Shown here in pieces: positions 1 through 12,859 of a stretch of 64,000 nucleotides of DNA. This stretch comes from Tyto alba (lineage: Eukaryota; Chordata; Aves; Strigiformes; Tytonidae): contig NW_024881330.1 of NCBI RefSeq assembly GCF_018691265.1, positions 16,119,386-16,183,385 on the forward strand, read 5' to 3'. The notes beneath the pieces were generated by a model. That model saw nothing but the letters and a program-made list of their open reading frames with translations, did no database searches and was not told the origin of the DNA. A program made the position numbers and the translations under genes. Each line of letters opens with the position of its first letter. Position 1 is the first letter of the stretch.

Positions 1-1524
1 TACTGTCTGTTGGCTGGAACGCAGGGACATACAGAAGCACCTGGTGGTTTTGGTCCTGCGAGCAGCAGGAGGGAAGATGCCTCACTCCAATACAGCTGCG
101 TCAGGACACCTTCTGGGCAGGGAGCCATTCATGCACTGTCCATGTGAGAAGTATGGGAAGATGTTGACTGACCTGAAGGATGGAGACAAAGTCAGTGGTG
201 TTAACTTACACTGGGGCTGGAGAATTGTGCAGAGGAATTCATATTGGTGAGCATCGAGAACATGGGGTAGAACAGACTTGTTCAGAAGAATTTTTGGGAA
301 GAACAATAGTTTTCCTATAGTGAAGGACTATTTAGGGTTGTTTGTTTGTTTTTTTTTTTTTTTTTTGTCCTGGATTAATAACAGCATAGTTCCCTGATAG
401 CTTCCAGAAAGAACTTATTTTCTTTTTCTGAAGGCTGTTATTTCTCAACCTGTTTGTTACTGGAGGCTTGGGCAGGTCTGATGCACTTTGTCACCATCCC
501 AGAGCAGCATCCAGGACAGCCAACCTCCTTAGCAGTGGTGCCAATTACAGGCCATCACAGGGCTGTGCTGGACCTACCTTTGCATCCCTTTGTGGCACTG
601 ACATGGGTAACTCAGACTCTCTTGGTGATAAGAGTCCCATCTAAGTAAGAGGCTCGCCACAGCTGAAGTTCATTGGTGATTTCCCGCCCTTTCTGCTTCA
701 CAAGTCTACTGGCAAGTAAGAAGAGTGTTAAAACCAGAGGATGACATTTTATTCTGAGACATTAACTAACATTCAGGCAGTGGTATCAAATCTTAGCTGA
801 TTACCTAGGCACTGCCAGAAGAGCAGAAGACAAAACCGTACTTATGTCTCCAAGACACGAGTTCCAGTTTGTCTGTTGAAGTTACTGCTGCTATACTAAT
901 TTACATTTGAGAGTTTTGCTCAGGTGTTTGTCATACGTAGTTTTTCAGTTACTACAGATTTTCTAATTGTCTAGTTTTGGGGTTTCTTGCCTGGTTTTAC
1001 AGACACTTCCCAGTGTTCAGGATGCTGTAATGTAAACACTGGGCTTATCTGTAGGATGTGCCCTGATAAACTTGACTATCAGTTATACAAGCTCAGATTT
1101 TTCATAAGCTGGCCAGACTTCTTGAGGAAGACCAAAGTATGTTACATTAATGTATGAGAAGAGACTTAATCTACTTTTATATCAATTTTCAATAAACTAC
1201 AATTTTCTCCAGAAGATCTGAGTAAAACCTTTGTCTCCCAACTTGAAATATATTTCTGAAAGTAATAAAATTTTCCATTACACCAGCGAAGTAGATATTA
1301 AATTTTATTTCTCCAAGTATCAGAACTTCCTATCCCTCAAGGGGTGTCTTCTGTGTGTCTTTGCAGACTTGATAAATGAAGTACAATGAATCCAACTGAT
1401 GTCCCACCTTCAAAGCAGAATTATTATAAAACAGAGGAAGAAGAATGTTCCTACAGTAAGTGGAATCAGAAAAAAAATTTCCTTGTGTTCTTAGCATACT
1501 CAGAAATTTTTGGCAAGTTATTTT
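1..1524. other. Intergenic DNA, no gene recognised
   Basis: No exon, RNA gene or classified repeat could be recognised. The short open frames here (for example 44-250 and 454-648) resemble no known protein and have no splice or initiation context. A 17-18 base poly-T run lies near 349-366. Position downstream of UTP23 suggests the interval toward RAD21, but this is only an inference from remembered vertebrate gene order. Confidence 0.5.
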
Positions 1525-2720
1525 TATCTATCCTCAGAGTGGATGAGGAGCTGACTGGGAGTTTATGGGTCAGGATTAAAGGGAAGGCAGGGACAGGAGA
1601 CATTATAGTGGGGGTCTGCTACAGGCCACACAAACAGGAAGACCGAGCGGATGAGGCCCTCTATAGACAGGTAGGAGCAGCCTCATGTTTACAAGCCCTG
1701 GTCCTCATGGGGGACTTCAACCACCCCAATATCTGTTGGAGGGACAACACATCAGTGCATAAACAATCCAAGGGGTTCCTAGAACACATTAATGATGACT
1801 TCCTTCTCCAAGTGATAGAGGAGCCAACAGGAAGAGGTGCTATGCTGGACCTTGTTCTCACCAATAAGGAGGGGCTGGTGGGGAGTGTGAAGCTCAAGGG
1901 AAGCCTTAGTTGCAGTGATCATGAAATGGTGGAGTTCTAGATCCTTAGGGCAGCAAGGAGGGTGCACAGCAAGCTTGCTACCCTGGACTTCAGGAGACCA
2001 GACTTTGGTCTCTTCAGGGATCTGCTTGGCAGAGTAGCAAGGGATAAAGCCCTGGAGGAAGACGGATCCAAGAAAGCTGGTTAATACAGTAGGATCACCT
2101 ACTCCAAGCTTAGGATCAATGCATCCCAACAAAGAGAAAGTCAGTTAAGAACACCAGAAGGCCTGCATGGGTGAACAAGGAACTCCTGGACAAGCTCAAA
2201 CACAAAAAGGAAACCTACAGAGAGTGGAAGAAAGGACAGATAGCCTGGGAGGAATACAGAGAAACTTCAAGCAGCCAGGGATCAGGTTAGGAAGGACAAA
2301 GCCTGATAGAATTAAATCTGGCCAGGGATGTCAAAGGCAACAAGAAAAGCTTCTATAGATACATCAGTGATAAAAGGAAGACTAGGGAAGACGGGTCCTC
2401 TCTGAGAGGAAAGAGGAGACGTGGTTACCCAGGATATGAAGAAGGCCGAGGTGCTTAATGACTTTTCTGCCTCAGTCTTTACTGGTAAGGGCTCCAGCCA
2501 CACTGCCCAAGTCGCAGAAGACAAAGGTGGGGCCTGGGAGATTGAAGAACTGACCACTGTAGAAGACCAGGTTCAGGACCATCTAAGGAACCCGAAGGTG
2601 CACAGGTCCATAGGACCTGGTGAAATGCATCTGTGGGTCCTGAGGGAACTGGTGGATGAAGTGGATAAGCCACTATCCATCATATTTGAGAAGACATGGC
2701 AGTTTGGTGAAGTTCTGTAA
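1525..2720 (+). mobile_element. CR1 LINE fragment (endonuclease and linker part)
   Basis: Sense-strand fragment of a chicken-repeat-1 type non-LTR retrotransposon. The frame open from 1386 to 1940 carries the end of an apurinic-like endonuclease domain: G-D-F-N at 1710-1721 followed by H-P-N-I-C-W, and S-D-H at 1914-1922. Both are typical catalytic blocks of the endonuclease/exonuclease/phosphatase fold. The following sequence to about 2720 matches the usual CR1 linker before the reverse transcriptase but is broken by stops. The copy lacks its 5' end and the reverse transcriptase, so it is dead. Borders are approximate. Confidence 0.85.
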
Positions 2721-5700
2721 GGGCAGCTTGCCATACACTTCACTCATTCAGAGAAAACATCACTGTAGTGGATGACGCAACTATGTAAAAAATAACAGAG
2801 CCTGGTGAGAAATTCAGTGTGCAGTTTTGACCTACTGTCTTTCTAATGCTCCATCTCCCTTGGGACTTTCTCATTTCAGGCATCCTAGCCTCCTCAGCTG
2901 TAGCTCTGTCTTCCTCTACTTTTTTTTCTTTTCCTTTATTAAATTAAAACTACAGGACAAATGTTTCTTTCTCTTCATCCAGAAAGGAGGCAGGACATCT
3001 CACCTGCTCTAAGCCAAAGGCAGATGATAGTCTATCCAATACTAGTGGAAACTTTGCTACACGGACAAAAAAAATCACTCTGGGAAAGTGTGGCACCTTG
3101 CCACATGAAGTAAAAATTGGCTGAAATACCAGTGCTGTTGAAGTGAGTGGAAATTTCCTGATGGATTGCAGTGAAGTTGGAGCTTCAGTCCTAGAGTTTA
3201 GGACCATGGAGCTGGGCTGTCTGGGGGAACAACCAATGGTCTTGGCCAGAAATGCCAGCAATGATGTCCCATGGGAGCTGGTGTTGTGTCACTGCTGTGT
3301 TATTGCTCACTCTTGCTTACCACCAGCACTGTAACAAACAGAAATGGTGTTGTGGAAAGACTGTGTTCATCACCTCATAGGAAGATGTGACCCTCTGCAA
3401 CCAAGTGCTGTGGTCACCCCAGAGGACTTTGCTGGGCTGATGTCGGCTGTTCCTTCACTCTGTCCTTATTCTTTATGCTGAGGGAAAACAAATAACATTC
3501 AGACATTATAATTATGAGGTCACTGGCCAATTTGGTCAGTTAACTTACATGTTTCCCTTTTGCTTTAGCTGGCAGAGGAGGAGGAAGTCTGAGCAGAGCC
3601 CTCCTCATCTGATGCACCACCCACATCTTGACCACTACTGGAAAAAGGAGCACAGAGAAGTACCTCCTTCTCCTGAAATATAAACCTACCAAACACTACA
3701 AATAATTGGTGCAATTAAAAACACCATCCAGAGGATGAAGATATCCCCTTAATATTTTGCAGGTTGAATAAGATAGATGGAAGTGATGGTATCTTTTGGG
3801 GTTCAAGAGAGATGTGGGCAAACTGCCTGTCTTGGCACATGCCACTCACTGGCTGAAGAGAGTTAGGCAGAGGATTGGTTGTTGGGTGAATATAATGGTT
3901 CAATACTGATCACAAGTCTGTTATTCTATTTTCCTGTTCTGATGTCCTATTGTATCTGTTGTCTGCTAGCTGTTTCCATGCCCACTTAAAATCTTCATGG
4001 TCACTCTCCTCTCAAAGTGCTTGGGGTGGTGAAGGCAGGTGAGGCAGGCATGTGCTGTAGCAGAAGCCTGTTCTTGAATCCTGCAGTTTGGATCTCTTCT
4101 AATCAGGCATCCCTGCTCAACAGGTACCTTGAAAAAGCTCTTGTAGGAAGTGGATGTGGTTGCTGTCAAAGAGCAAGAATTCAGATGGGGTGTTCAATCC
4201 TTCCTTAAAATAACTTTAGACAAAATTACATCTTCCTTGGACAACACTTCCATCCAGATATGGCAGCAATGTAGGTATAGTGGGGCTCTCTGGTGCCCTC
4301 TGAGTGTATCTTGTTGTCCCCCCAACTTTGTCAGCAGCAGAAAGAAAATGCTCTTGGTGTTCAGTTAGTTACCCTGAAATACAGACACCTGACCTGTGTA
4401 GTGGTCAGTCTGGTGACCAGATCCATTCCTGGGAGGAGACTCCCCCATATCTGGGATATCTTTTCCTACCCAAACCTGCAGGCACCCAGCCCTGGCTGTT
4501 GTTGAAAGCAGGATATGAGACCAAATAGACCCTGGGTTTCACCTCCTGCTCTTAAAAACCCACTACCTTCTTGAAACCCATCCTACCCACCTCCACCTGC
4601 CAAGCTCCAACCTACACAATGGATCCTGTTTCCTAGCACCAAGCCAGGGCTGGCACAGCATTCATGTCTGATGGAAATGGCAGTTTCATTATTCCTAAAA
4701 TTATTTGCTGCACTTGAAATAGCAGTGCTTGGCACAGAAAGATGCATAGCAGATACCACAGACCAAGCCAAGGAGTTTGGGATCTTCATACCTACTAAGA
4801 GGTACAGACAGAAAAAAAGCCACCCATTTCCCTCTAAAATGTCCCTCTGAGTGCAGGTAACAAGGAAATGTAGCCTGAATTGTGTTAGTAGTTGGAAATG
4901 TTTTAAAACCCATTTGCAGGTCACTTCTAGCAGACAGGCAGGCTGTCATCAGCTCTGATTTTGCCATTTCATTTCCACTCGCTCTCATTCATGTGGAAGG
5001 ATCCTGGAGCGCTCTGGGTTGTGGTCTGCTCAGTTCTATATTTGGCTGTCTCCTTTCTGAAGGAAGGTGATTTCTCACATATGGTTGTTTTCCAATTATC
5101 ACTTGTTGCGACATACCCCCTGGTTATATTACAAAGAGAATCAGGTGGCAAGTACATATTTACAAGCCTTTATTCTAAGGCACAGGAATACTTTATTGAT
5201 CTGAGCTTTGAACTGAAACTGTGGGGACACTCAAAAATCACATTTCTTCTGGCTGAGTTGACCCAGTCTCTTACTCTTCTATGGAAGATACAAAAAATTA
5301 AGCCTCATCTAACTTGTTTGAGTGTGTGTGTGAATAGAGTGAGGGTGATCCACTGTACAAGATTCAAAATAAGCAAGTGTCTCATACAATATACTGTAAA
5401 GTTCCCATTGCATTTGATATTAAACAGGCTTTTTTCCAGTTACTATTCATCCACTGCACACCAAGATGTGACCCAGCTGCTTTTTTAATTTCAAAAGCTT
5501 AATCTTTTTGGTGTATAATACTAGTTTGTAAAGCACTTTATCAGGAAAGCATGGATTTGTGAAGGGATGAGTGGGTGAGTTAGCAGTGCTGTGGCCTTTC
5601 TCTTTGCTCTATCCCACTCACAAGATGCACATGATTACCTTTGAGCTCTCTCAGCAGCATTAGTTTGAAAACTGGAAAAAGTGTGACAATAAATGAAATA

Positions 5701-8700
5701 TTTCCATTAGCAGGGAGCAGATGGACTAGTTCTGCATCAAAAATTAGCTCAAAATATCAACAGCATTACAATAACACATCAAATACAGGAAAATAAAAGC
5801 CTTGGGGCTGTTGTACCAGCTTCTGACAAACCGTGCCACTTTCCCTCCTCATCACCCACTGCCCCATGAAAGTCCCAGGGCAGGTCCCAGGAGTCCCCAG
5901 TGCATCCCAGCCACAACAGTGGGACCAGGAGGTGCTTGCTTGGAGCAGCCTTGTCATCAGTGGAGGCTCCCTTCTGTGTGAAAGTGCAGGACCAGCTCAG
6001 TGAAACCTCCAGCCACTGGTTTTCCTCCATTCTGTGAGCTCACAGAAGTGGCGAAAGTCCTGTGAGAGCTGCTGGGAAGAGAGGATCTGTTGTGTTGATG
6101 CTGTGGATTTTTCATGGCTCATAACCTTTGATTTTTTTTGGCAGCCACCTTTTCCTTTGCACCAGTGTGGTCAGCAGCTGTCTTTTCTCCTTGAAACTTG
6201 ATTGAATTTGACATGTTTCCGCAGTTTCTGTTACTTTGGTGAGCAATTTATCCCAGGGTCTTTACACCAGCTGTTTTCCTCTTCCAGCTGTTTGCACACA
6301 TCTGATGGAATGATTTCGTTAGAGCAGTTTCAAGCTCATTGTAGTCAATGCCCCAGATTTCTTTTACAAGTCATTGAGATGCAGTACATTTTCTTGCTTG
6401 TAGTTTTGGAGAGTGAAATAGAGCGGCATCAACATTCTGGTAATTTCTGGTTGTTTCTTACCCATCTTTTCACTTATAGACATCCTACTTTTTCTAGGCA
6501 AGCAAAACACCCATTATCCCCCTTCATTCTATGCATTATTTGATGCAGAAAATCAAATCTGAGAGCAAACTCACAGAGCTTTTAATCTATAAATGAATGT
6601 ATCCAGCCTATGGTGAGTGGTTTTGGCTCTGGTTCGGATAAAGAGGAGCACTAGATGTAAATACGATACTTACAGAGCCAGGGAAACTGAAGGAGAAAAC
6701 CAGCATCTTTCTGAGAGTGACAGAAGGATGCACGCAGCAAGTGTAGGAGCTCCCTGTTTAAGATATGAGGTCCACAGGCCTGGACCATGCAGCCTGACTT
6801 TGTACCTCAGCATCCAGTATTGGAGATTTCTGTGAGCAACAGCTAACAGAAAGGGTGCTGAGAAAGAAATAAAAGGTATGATCATGCTGCAAAAAGCATG
6901 GACAATGAGTTGAAACGTTCAATAATAGCACCAGATAGCTGGAATGGAAAATGCCCTAAAACTGTATGATTACAGAGGCTTGCAGTTGAAATTTCAACAC
7001 AGTAAGTAGACCATTTCCTTATCAAATGTGACAGAAGGCAGAGCAGACTGTAAGGTACCATACAAATATGAACTATGACCATCACTTAAAGCTATCCTAC
7101 TGAATAGTCTGACACCTGGAAATCCATCTACCAGTAAGAACTGTTATTTTGTCCATGTCTAAATCATATTTCTGAACTTTTTCTACTTGTCAGTAGTTAA
7201 GTTAGAAATAATTGCATGATTCAATAACATGTTTCTGGAAAAATTGGTAGTATGAGAAAACAGGTCTTTTTCCCCTGTTCAGCTTTGTTTTTCATGCTCC
7301 CTTCTGTGCCGCTCTTACTCTCCATGTATTATATGAGGGATTCACACTAATCTGAAGGAAAAATCAAGTGACCTGGAAATACCTTATTCTAAATTACATT
7401 TGCACTTGGTCTTCTGACCCATGGAGCAGTCTGATAGAATAAACTGGTGTGGATTTCATTGAAATGGGTTTTATTGAAAAGAATAAGCAAGGGAATTTAC
7501 TCTTAAGGCAGCAAGGGTTAATCTGCTACAATCTTGCTAAATTAAGTAAAATGGAACAATCCCATGATTGCATCAGCGTTCCTATTAAGACAAAATCAAT
7601 AAACCAATGGGTTCAAATCACAGAATCACTAAATTAATGCAGCAAGTAATCAAACTGGAGTCCAAGGTTGGCAATGGAATTAATTAATTTGTTAGTCCTG
7701 TTTCAAGGTCTTGTGAGATAAGGGACAGAATTTAAGGAAAAGCCAGCTTCCCTTCCATCTGAAGCTGCAGGCTGTAGTCTAAGCAGTGCATGAAATTATT
7801 TAGCCAGTAAAGAATCATTTTGGTTTTAGGCCCATGCCAAGGAGACGTTGTAATCCCATCCTGTTTTATTTTGAGGAAATGCAATTTAGAGAGTTCTCAG
7901 AGGTTCCTCTTTAACACGGTCTCTGTGCTCAGCTGCTGCCAGCGGTTATGGGTTAACTGTTCTTTCCGAATACTACAAAAGCTAGAAACTTCCCAGAGAA
8001 GAATAAAGACTCCTTCCATGAGGTACAAAAGAAGTGATACAAAGTGGAGCCTGCTGCCCCCAGACCAACTGCTCTTTCCCCTCCTGGAGCATTTGTTCCC
8101 ATTTGCAAACTGCCAGGCAGTGCTCTTCTGACCTGTCTGACATGGGGAGAGGCTATTCCACAAGACACTTTCCTTTTTCATATATCCACAACTCTGAATT
8201 TGTTATTCCAGTATCAAATGTCCATCAAATTTCCTGTGGCACACAGAAAGTCCCTTGTGTGGATGTCACGGTGCATCCCCCCTACAGACCTGGACTTAGT
8301 GCCCCTACATGGACTGTCCTCCTGCCCTTCTTGCCCACTAATCAGCCAAATAAGTGTCAAGACTTCAGAACAGTCTGTAATTATTGTTTTATTTTATTGC
8401 TTGTTTTATTTAAAGTCCCTTTAAAATTCAAGCTGTTTTATTTTTCAGAAGAGAGACCTCAGCCTCCTGGCTATGCCTGTGGCTTTCTTGCTGCCCTGCC
8501 TTTATTCAGGCAATTTCAGGCGAACATACTCTGTAAAGCTAAATGCTATGCTATTTTCCAAACATTTCATGCATTTCCTTCTCAAGACAGAGTAGTGCAA
8601 GGAAAACAGTGAGCTTTTACCTGTGGAGATGAAGTTCAGGCTTCACTTGCAGAGTTTCAAGAGCCACATTTTTAAAGATGCTTGAAGATCATGACCGACA

Positions 8701-10074
8701 AGTGGTAGGACTTTTAGTACTGTCTTCACAGCTAATTTGTAAGCTTTTGAATTTCTAACTCTCACTCAGATCATTGTCTTTAGAAATCAGGTGTAATGCC
8801 TAATGAGTGGGTGTTTTGAGCAAGTGAAAAATTGTCTTATTCATTTCCCTATGTTTAAGTCCCCTCCCCTGGCACTAAGCACCGTGCTGTACAAAGTGTC
8901 CCTGTAGGTTATCTTTTCCTATGTTTATCCACTTTGGTGTATTGCTTCAGTGAAGAGGGTGACCATCAGATGAACACACTAAGAATTGATTAGAACATTA
9001 GGATAATCGCAAGACAAGGAAGCCAAAATGCTGTAATTGTTACCCCTCTCATAAAAACAGGAAAAGTTATTTCTACCTTTGTTTCCTTTTGTATAATACA
9101 GGGTAGGGAACTGTGCCTCTCCTTTGCTGAGGCCCATTGTCACAGGCATAGGTTATTACCAGAGAGAGAGAGTCAAATCCTCCTTAGTCAGGGTGGCTCC
9201 ACACCTGATGTAGTACCATCAATAATCAATATAATTCCTGTCTGAGCACAGTGAAGTCCTGTGTGGTCACCGGATCACACCAAACAGTCAGAATAACCAA
9301 ATGATTTCTTCCAGCTGAAATCACGTTTATGCTGTAATGACTGGAAATTCAGCCTGCTGGGCATAAATACAACACATCTGGCAGAGCTGTTGGGGTTGTG
9401 CCATCACAGGGTAACTCTAGAGGGCTGGGCAGGCAGTGATATCCCTTGCCAGAGACTTCTATGGGACAAGGGAAAAATATACAGGCAGACTAGCGTGCTT
9501 TACTGGATTTGACATATTTTTAATGAATTAGAAAAAATCCATGGTAAATTCATTAAGACTTTTCCATGGGGGTCTCTAACCAGAGTCCCACAGCTGGGAT
9601 TTAAAGGTCCTGAGACAAGATGTAGAAGTTTTCCCCCTGGATGAGGCCCAGAGAACCTATTGGAAAGATAAATGCACACTTGTCTCCTCATCTTCTTTCT
9701 TTCTCTCTAAAACAACATTTAGGCTTAGATCTTCCCTGGAGATAAATTGGCACAGTTTCACTCATTGCAGTAGAGCTGCAATACTTTACAAAGTGTCTAT
9801 GCATTTTAAAATACGTCAGTTATGGCAGAGACAGAGGGAATATTGCAAACCATGGTCCCTTCTGAATGATCACATCGCCTCTGGCTCTCGATCCTCACCT
9901 GACCACTCTCCCCATCTCCACTTTAAAGCCAGGCTTGGTGGAGTTCTTCTCATTCTCCAGCACCCTTCGTGGGGACACGAAGAGCCTGGAGGAGCAGAGC
10001 TGCAGCCCGGGGCAGCTCAGTGCCCGTGTGCCTGCCCCGGGCAAGCCGGCGTGATCCCACTCGCTGCGCTGAGC

Positions 10075-10100
10075 ACGGGCAAAGTTACGGGCAAAGTTAC
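10075..10100 (+). repeat. 12-bp tandem duplication with nuclear-receptor-like core
   Basis: The 12-mer ACGGGCAAAGTT occurs twice head to tail (10075-10086 and 10087-10098), followed by AC. Each unit contains GGGCAAAGTTA, which resembles the HNF4/DR1 type of nuclear-receptor site. Binding is inferred only from resemblance. Confidence 0.6.
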
Positions 10101-10299
10101 AGCTTCCTGCAGAGCTGTGCCTTGGGGACCCCCCGCTGCCCCTGCAGCCATCCTTGGGGCTCCTGGGGGGAGCTCTGGCTGCCTCAAACCCCTTCCACTT
10201 CACAGCCAGAGCGCGGGGCTGTGCAGTCAGCCTGGCCTTGCAAACCGCCCAGCCTTCCCCCAGAGCCTTCGCAGGCTTTGGGGTTTCCATTTAGCAGCC

Positions 10300-10680
10300 C
10301 TCTGAAGTAATTAAGAGGGCCGTATGCTGATTCTGCAGGGCCCATTAATCACTTTTGCTGAGACAGAGGGACTGTTTGTACAGAGTTTGCAGAGATTATC
10401 GGCCTGGCTCCGGGATTTGTCACGTTGCATTACAAATGGTGTTTTAGTGAGCTCCTCGGTTCCCAGTGGGCCATAACCTGTCTGAGGCAAAGTCAAATAT
10501 TGTCAAGCAGCAGAGGTTTCCCAAGAAGGGGCTTATCTGTTCCAGATTGCTTGATTATATAAATAGGATTTCGATATAAGATACAAATGAAATTAATTCC
10601 TCAAGGGTTACATTTGATAATGGCACAGAAATTAATCTTCAGTCACAGAAATAACATTGGCTGTTTCACAGAGTTTAAGT
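10300..10680. promoter_or_regulatory. Possible conserved noncoding element or enhancer
   Basis: This stretch is dense in homeodomain-like cores: TAATTA at about 10309, TTAATCA near 10346, and ATTAAT words. It also has a CACGTT box and evenly mixed base composition without simple repeats or coding potential, beside a GC-rich patch. That texture is what vertebrate developmental enhancers often look like. Conservation cannot be assessed here, so this is a hypothesis. Confidence 0.25.
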
Positions 10681-12859
10681 AAAAGCCTGCAGATATACCC
10701 ACTATCCCATCAAAAATGTTGCTTTCTTTTCCCTTTAAAAATAATTATATTATTATTCTTGTAACCTACTGATATTTCTTATTTGAAAATGTTTTAACAG
10801 GGATTAATTCATTAGTAACAGAAGGGAAGGGCACAGCAGCTACAAAACTTTCAAGCCACAAGCACTGTCCTGCATGAGCAGGGAGTTGAGCTAGTGTTCC
10901 CAGATTTCAGATCCGCTCTCCCAGCCATAATCCTGTATAAGGATGAATCAAGACTGAATTTTACAAAGTCATTTAATGTGTCTAAGTACTCTAGTGTGAG
11001 TTAGCTGCCTAACATCATTGGGGAGCTTGTTCTAGATCACGTAACAGGTTGTTTCCATGGGGCAAATGGGAAATTCTCATATGATTCTACAAATTGATGC
11101 TGATCATAAATCAATTCCTGGAAAAGTTTACCAGCAAGACAGTCAGATGAGGACAGGCATAAATCCAAGGGCATTAGTGAAGAGTAAATGTTGTCAGGAC
11201 TATGCTATACGTTTTTCAGCTGTTCCTTCTGTTCTCAACTGAAAAGCAGAACTTCCAGTCTTAAGCTTTTACTTAAGGTAAACTTCATAATTTACATATA
11301 CTTAAACTTACTTAAACTTAGTAACTATTAGTGTCATTGATTCCTTTTTTAGGTTTCTGGACCCAATGTACCTATACATGTAAATGCACCCAGCACCTTC
11401 CCCAGACTCTTGTTCTCCATCTGTTAAGTGGCTCCTCATATGCCCACACAGAAGACTGGTGCATCTAAATGCCACAGGTTTTCTGTGGCTTTCAGAGAGG
11501 AGAGAACCTGGAAAGAGATGGAGGAGTGAGAGGAGAAGAGAGGAAAGGAGATGCAAAAGCTGGTGGGATCTGGCTTTGACACAGAGACGCTGGTGCAGAG
11601 GTACAGCCAAAGATAAGTGGTGTTCATGTCACTCTCAAATGTTCCAAACAAATGGTGCTTGCCACTAGGCAGGAGAGTAGGATATCAAAAGAAATGTGTC
11701 CATGGACTGGGACACACAGTTTTGGCCCAATTATGGAAAAAAATGCTGAGAAATCCTTCAGGGGGAAAAAAAATAATTAAAAAATAGTGCAAGCAGGGCA
11801 TTAGTCTTCAGCTTAAAGGTACCAGATTTGTTTGTGGTGGACTTAAGCTTGTGTATAACAGCTAAGAAAGCCTTATCAAATGTAGTTTAAAAAAAGAATA
11901 CACGAAGGAAAAGTTTTGTTATTTAGAAGTTTGGTGATTATGTATTTTGAGCAATCCTACCACCTGCAGCTTGAATCAGCTAGCTACTTCAGAGACTTTT
12001 GGAAAGCACAAGCGAACAGATGGTATGTTTGTGACACCATCAGGTAGTGGGCAGTGAATATTAGTAAACTGGCAAGTGTCCACCAAAAATTATTCTAAAG
12101 CAGATAATTAAATAAGTTATAAATAACAACAAAATTGTAAAAAAAAAAAAAAATCTCAATAGTGGAAAAGGAAGGAATGAGGGGAGGAAACAAGATTTTC
12201 TTCATATGAATTATACAGCCTCACTTCTTACCTTTCACTAGTCCATTACACACAGAGACCAATTAAAAATTTAATAAATCAAGTATCCCTCAGATACTCT
12301 ACATAACTGAAGCTAAGTGTCTGCCAATTTGATATGGTTAAGCATATGTAATAACAATGTTCTAGTTTTCACTAGCATTAAGAAATAAATACAGACTTGA
12401 AATCAAGTCCCCCAGACATCACAAAAAGCCAGAATGATAGAAAAAAAGTCCACTGATTGGCACTGAGCAGTGATTTGTATGAATGTCATATCCCTGTTTT
12501 AATTTTACTGTCTTCAGCTCAGAAGCTTGGCAGGCCTGCCTGGGTTCTGATAGCACTGATCTTGGATTTTTGTGCAAATTTTTCAAGCTTGGCACCACTG
12601 GTACTGTTCATGTTTAGATCAACAATAAATCTGACTTCTTTTCTACACAGTACAAAAGGAAATACTACAATTCTGTAAGCATTCTGATGATGATTATGCA
12701 GAAACCTTATATAATTTTTTAATACCCGGGTTAAATAATTAAAAAAATCTAATGTAAACAATCAACTCTCATTCTGAAAACTCATTGTTGATACTGAGAG
12801 ACGAGGTCTAAAAGTGGGATAGAAATACAGTCATGTGACTTGGGGGAAGATTCTGGCTA

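Larger units (their letters stand above)
2721..12855. other. Intergenic DNA with no recognised gene
   Basis: About 10 kb of AT-rich sequence. Its longest open frames (4961-5488, 175 codons; 8034-8612, 192 codons) match no family I know and overlap other open frames, so they are treated as chance. A GC-richer patch at about 9890-10310 runs into a possible conserved noncoding block (10300-10680, listed separately). Otherwise I see only unique-looking DNA. Confidence 0.5.

Noticed and set aside
4961..5488. 175-codon plus-strand open frame
   Set aside because: Composition is that of translated noncoding DNA, with hydrophobic and serine/leucine-rich segments but no family resemblance.
7610..7619. 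GGTTCAAATC, resembling a tRNA B box
   Set aside because: The surrounding bases give no acceptor stem, A box or cloverleaf.
8034..8612. Longest open frame in the left half (192 codons, plus strand)
   Set aside because: No recognised motif, two other frames are also open over the same stretch, and there is no promoter or splice context. Treated as chance.
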